64,000 bases of DNA, from positions 167,473 through 231,472 of the forward strand of contig VBEC01000018.1 in the NCBI GenBank assembly GCA_005883615.1, written 5' to 3'. Position 1 is the first letter of the stretch. Each line of letters begins with the position of its first letter. The notes under the pieces are model-generated. The model was given only the letters and a program-made list of their open reading frames with translations, made no database searches and was not told where the DNA came from. Below are positions 61,801 to 64,000 of the stretch, one piece after another. Source of the stretch: Chloroflexota bacterium. GTDB taxonomy: Bacteria; Chloroflexota; Limnocylindria; Limnocylindrales; CSP1-4. Position numbers and translations under genes: made by a program.

Positions 61801-62079
61801 GAAGCCGAGGCAGCCTTCAGGCGGGCAGTCGACCTGATCCGCTCGACTGAATACTGGTGGTGGAGCGCTAGCGCCGTACCGCTTGTCGAACTGCTGGTGG
61901 AGGTGGGGAGGCGGGAAGAGGCTGCGGCACTCTTCATCGATCTCGAACAGGTCTTCGCGGCGACTGGTTATGGCCTTCGAGAGCAGGAGCGAGAGCGGCT
62001 CCGCCGGGAGCTTCTCAGCCGACCCGCAGTCTCGCTCAGCTCAGCCGGCAAGCGGCGCCGAGCGCCGACCAAAACATGA
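58873..62079 (+). CDS. class III adenylate/guanylate cyclase - AAA/STAND ATPase - TPR protein
   Basis: 1068 residues. The cyclase domain (about 5-180) has metal Asp14 (LFIDVVGSTS) and Asp58 (KFIGDAVMAVFG), and the transition-state Asn128/Arg132 in VVNVAARLEQA, so it looks active. The ATPase (about 198-520) has LVGREHEMHLLLETF, Walker A GTAGIGKSR (229-237) and Walker B IVVVDDLQWAD near 356-366. Residues 600-1050 are TPR-like helices. This is the AcyC/AAA/TPR layout common in actinobacteria and Chloroflexota, with the ATPase-TPR part (STAND-like) probably regulating cyclase output. No membrane segment. Confidence 0.9.
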   Translation: MPEERKLVTVLFIDVVGSTSMGEANDPEVVRAVLARYFEHMRAIAEAHGGTVEKFIGDAVMAVFGAPRLHDDDAERAVRAALAMREGMEALNAELAVHVEARIGVNSGEAVAAVGQGEQALVTGDVVNVAARLEQAATANEILVGPLTEQLTREAIDYAGREPLAVRGKAEPVTAFSAMRARTAVPEQARGLPGMRARLVGREHEMHLLLETFERALKDRRAQLFTIVGTAGIGKSRLVGEFLARVAGQGEIVVRRGRCLPYGTGITYWPLMEILQDDLGVRLADGRHRAPELLADRLEVLLPSREGRSAIESRAAVILGLQEAGDALPDVSAARLPAELGWGMRRYLEAVATASPTIVVVDDLQWADPVVIDVLAGIVERSLDVPLMIVTVARPELLEHQPGWGAGRTNAAVVDLEPLNDTETRTLIGRLLDVEELPDDLRSKIVARSEGNPLFCEEFLRMLIDEGRLIREGNHWRALPGTTEVRVPESIQALLAARLDGLEPDVKQLVLAASVVGERFELDQLGALGNLQDAEATIGRLERTGLIVEDRESGRRDAYRFRHLLIRDVAYSSLPKRERADAHEAFAGHLAGAAADRHELTEILAHHADRALDLSLELRLSGDLLARRARLALGWSLAAAERAIDRQDRPAAGSFLGTSALASEALGGGVEGGDAARLALLQARLAGLRGDYLTARRGLTDATRLAEEARRPDLAAAAQHALAGVLVFSAGGPSDDQELERAVSRAIALYDGIGDVGGRLSAELLGLERLFGAGELTEMIRRGRELAQTALSIGEGGRAAAILTRLASAAEWQGKPALAESLLEQGEALAVQNGLRSTLLLARFYRLRLHWMRGEFEAVESGARDVVSDAIEEGDGNLALATLRLLGETLMEEGRFADADVPLAKALEASEASGDRWSRTELLAFRARCAAELGDIVAAERLLSAAEEMLRQSDLAGRSVFDTALGTVRRLEGRLEEAEAAFRRAVDLIRSTEYWWWSASAVPLVELLVEVGRREEAAALFIDLEQVFAATGYGLREQERERLRRELLSRPAVSLSSAGKRRRAPTKT

Positions 62080-62103
62080 GCCGGGGAGCTCTGCCTGCCC
62101 TGC

Positions 62104-62109
62104 TATCAT
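62104..62109 (+). promoter_or_regulatory. -10 element for SRP RNA
   Basis: TATCAT 5 nt before the predicted first base of the SRP RNA. Confidence 0.5.
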
Positions 62110-62114
62110 CGGCG

Positions 62115-62382
62115 GGCCGTGCTAGGCGGGGAACTAGCGGTGCCCTGTACCTGCAATCCGCTCCAGCAGGGCTGAATTCCCTCCCGAGGTCTCCGCTCTC
62201 GAAAGCCGCCGCCTCGAGCGACGTTGAGGGCCGGGTCCCGCGCAGCGGCGACTCGTGAACCGTGTCAGGTCCGGAAGGAAGCAGCACTAAGCGAACCTCG
62301 TCGGGTGCCGCGGAACGGCCTGGTCCGAGCCGCTCGTGATGGTGGGCACGGAAGCGCCCAGATCGACGGAGGGTGCACGGCC
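62115..62382 (+). ncRNA. ffs: signal recognition particle RNA, large bacterial type with Alu domain
   Basis: About 268 nt; the ends GGCCGTGC (62115-62122) and GCACGGCC (62375-62382) pair. The 5' Alu-domain portion GTGCTAGGCGGGGAACTAGCGG... GTACCTGCAATCCGCT and the domain IV core GTCAGGTCCGGAAGGAAGCAGC closely follow the Bacillus subtilis scRNA pattern. It scaffolds Ffh for co-translational targeting. It lies between the cyclase gene and dnaX, as in several Gram-positive genomes where the SRP RNA gene neighbours dnaX. Confidence 0.95.
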
Positions 62383-62410
62383 AACACCTCCGCCCGAAGC
62401 CAGGAGCTCC

Positions 62411-64000
62411 GTGACGTCGATCAGCCGCGCGACCACCATGAGCCGCGTGACAACGAGCGCGCCTCATCAGGCGCTCTACCGCCGTTGGCGCGCACAGACG
62501 TTCAGCGAGATCGTCGGCCAGCAGGCCGTGGTCGTCACCCTGCGCAACGCCGTGCGGACGAATGCCGTCGCGCATGGCCTCCTGTTCGTCGGGCCCCGCG
62601 GCACCGGCAAGACGTCGATGGCCCGAATCCTGGCCAAGGCCCTGAATTGCACGAACCTGGTCGACGGCGAACCGGACGACACGTGCGAGGCCTGCGTCGC
62701 GATCCGCGATGGTCGAGCCCTCGACGTGGTGGAGATGGACGCCGCCTCGAACAACAAGGTCGACGACATGCGCGACCTGCTGCCGCGTGTTTACACGGCG
62801 CCATCGGACCTGCGACGCAAGGTCTTCATCGTCGACGAGGTCCAGCGGATCAAGGAGGGCTGGGACGTCCTCCTGAAGACACTCGAGGAACCGCCCGATC
62901 ACGTCGCCTTCATCTTCTGCACCACGGACAGTAGCCAGATCCGTCCCGCCGTCGTCTCGCGGCTTCAGCGTTTCGACTTCCGGCGGCTGACCGTTCCCGA
63001 GATCGAGGGCAAGCTGCATCGGATCCTGGCGGACGACGGCCGACCGACCGACGAGGACGCGGTCCACCTGATCGCCCAGCTGGCGGCGGGAGGCATGCGC
63101 GACGCGGAAGGGATGCTCGACCAGCTGCTGGCCGGCGGCACTGAGCGCCTGACCGCAGATGCCGTGCGCGACCTGCTCGGCCTTGCCGACGCGGAGACAG
63201 TAAGGGCCTTCGTGAAGGCGCTGCTGGAAGGCGAGGCGCTGGTGGGCATCGAAGTCCTCGACCGGCTGGAGGAGCGGGGGCGAGACCTCCGCTCATTCAT
63301 GGACCAGGCGGTCGAGGTGGTGCGGGCGGAACTCGGAGCGTCGCTCGTCTCGCCAGCCGCCGCTCGTCGGGGCGCGTTGATCTCGACGGGTCGACGGCTT
63401 GCCGCGATCGATCCGGCTCGCGGTGGTCCGGGCGGCCTGCGCTTCCAGCTCGAGTTGGCACTGCTGGATTCGCCCCCGAGCGACAGCCACTCGGAAGCGC
63501 GCGCAGGTCATGTCGCGGCGTCCGCGACGGTGCGTCCCGAACCACCAGCCGCAGACCTTGGGGCGCGCGTCGGCGAGCCGGTCGACCAGCTCTCTGAGCA
63601 GGTCGCCGAGCCTGTCAGCCAGCCAGCGCAGCAGGTCGCCGAACCTGTGTCCAAGCCGGCGCCCGACCCTTTGCCCGACGAAACTCCCACGGCGGGGGCC
63701 GTCGCTGCGGATCAGGTCGCACCCGGGAAGCCGGCGGCCGGGCGGGAACAGCCCCCACCCGCCACGACCGAGCCCGTGGTGCCCGACGATCAGTCGCCCG
63801 CCACGGATCTCGACGCGCTCCGGCACCGGTGGCCGGAGATCGTCGCGGTCATCAGCGCCCATCCGCCAACCAAGCCGCTCATCCTCGCCTGCCGTCCGAT
63901 CTCGGTCGAAGGAACAGTCGTCACGCTGGGCTTCCCCGAAGGCCAGAGCTTCCTCAGGGACGTTGCCGAGCGGCGTCGCTCCGTCCTCGAAGAGGGGATC
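62411..64000 (+). CDS. dnaX: DNA polymerase III subunits gamma/tau (partial, runs off the window)
   Basis: 530 codons are visible from GTG 62411, which has AGGAG 4 nt upstream; later in-frame ATG 62438 and GTG 62447 are alternatives. HQALYRRWRAQTFSEIVGQQAVVVTL is the universal DnaX start. Walker A GPRGTGKTS (61-69), zinc-module cysteines in ALNCTNLVDGEPDDTCEAC, Walker B VFIVDEVQRI (DEVQ in place of the usual DEVH), and RLQRFDFRRLT follow. The clamp-loader AAA+ domains end near 360. A Pro/Ala/Glu/Val-rich linker with VAEPVSQPAQQVAEPVSKP repeats precedes the tau-specific domain that starts near 470. Confidence 0.95.
   Translation, partial: MTSISRATTMSRVTTSAPHQALYRRWRAQTFSEIVGQQAVVVTLRNAVRTNAVAHGLLFVGPRGTGKTSMARILAKALNCTNLVDGEPDDTCEACVAIRDGRALDVVEMDAASNNKVDDMRDLLPRVYTAPSDLRRKVFIVDEVQRIKEGWDVLLKTLEEPPDHVAFIFCTTDSSQIRPAVVSRLQRFDFRRLTVPEIEGKLHRILADDGRPTDEDAVHLIAQLAAGGMRDAEGMLDQLLAGGTERLTADAVRDLLGLADAETVRAFVKALLEGEALVGIEVLDRLEERGRDLRSFMDQAVEVVRAELGASLVSPAAARRGALISTGRRLAAIDPARGGPGGLRFQLELALLDSPPSDSHSEARAGHVAASATVRPEPPAADLGARVGEPVDQLSEQVAEPVSQPAQQVAEPVSKPAPDPLPDETPTAGAVAADQVAPGKPAAGREQPPPATTEPVVPDDQSPATDLDALRHRWPEIVAVISAHPPTKPLILACRPISVEGTVVTLGFPEGQSFLRDVAERRRSVLEEGI

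Noticed and set aside
62036-63067. 343-codon minus-strand ORF across SRP RNA and dnaX
   Set aside because: Covers a structural RNA and a universally conserved gene on the other strand.

Overview
The window is 64 kb of high-G+C bacterial chromosome, densely packed, with 4-nt ATGA/GTGA/TTGA overlaps between operon partners and frequent GTG/TTG starts. It has a T-box leader, a large-form (Alu-domain) SRP RNA, an F420-type luciferase-family oxidoreductase, a class I lysyl-tRNA synthetase, an H+-pyrophosphatase and many -10 hexamers only 6-9 nt from start codons. These point to a Gram-positive-like or Chloroflexota-like lineage. An uncultivated Chloroflexota (Limnocylindria-type) is my best guess, but this is inference. 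No mobile element, CRISPR array, rRNA or recent transfer is visible.

Layout. 1-10.2 kb: amino-acid/peptide catabolism and transport (M20 peptidase end, RidA, AzlCD, gamma-glutamyltransferase, glutamate dehydrogenase), an MFS exporter and DegV. 10.2-15.3 kb: a P-loop/DRTGG protein and a CoA operon (coaX-coaBC-panB-panC). 15.4-24.0 kb: purine permease, M16 protease, Ndk, signal peptidase I, and an orphan pair of complex-I/antiporter-like membrane subunits. 24.2-30.1 kb: an Ig/TolB-like envelope protein, H+-PPase, UppP and ArgR. 30.1-33.9 kb: greA-lysS(class I)-serS with a consensus promoter, then tRNA-Ser(UGA). 33.9-39.4 kb: a c-di-GMP-type GGDEF/HD-GYP membrane protein, a Pro/Thr-stalk surface protein and a GH84-like glycosidase in one run, plus a membrane protein. 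39.4-47.0 kb: a T-box-controlled trp operon, trpE-G-D-(CFB)-A, in which TrpC, TrpF and TrpB are one 981-residue polypeptide. 47.0-55.2 kb: the convergent aro operon (aroF-aroA-aroE-aroC-aroKB-aroQ-chorismate mutase, then a rhomboid protease) behind an attenuator encoding MSHFYFYDSPA. 55.5-58.8 kb: tRNA-Ser(GCU), tRNA-Arg(GCG), a beta-hydroxyacid dehydrogenase, a PPi-type phosphofructokinase, a TadA-like protein lacking its catalytic Glu, tRNA-Ser(CGA) and tRNA-Ser(GGA). 58.9-64 kb: a cyclase-ATPase-TPR protein, SRP RNA and dnaX (cut by the window end).

Together, the aro and trp operons encode every step from PEP + erythrose-4-phosphate to tryptophan within about 16 kb. One is read out by uncharged tRNA-Trp (T-box, UGG specifier). 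The other appears to be read out by Phe/Tyr-codon translation in a leader peptide. The most interesting points are the TrpCFB fusion, the aro leader attenuator, the pairing of tRNA-Arg(GCG) with a catalytically defective TadA-like protein, and the recurrent leaderless-type promoter spacing.
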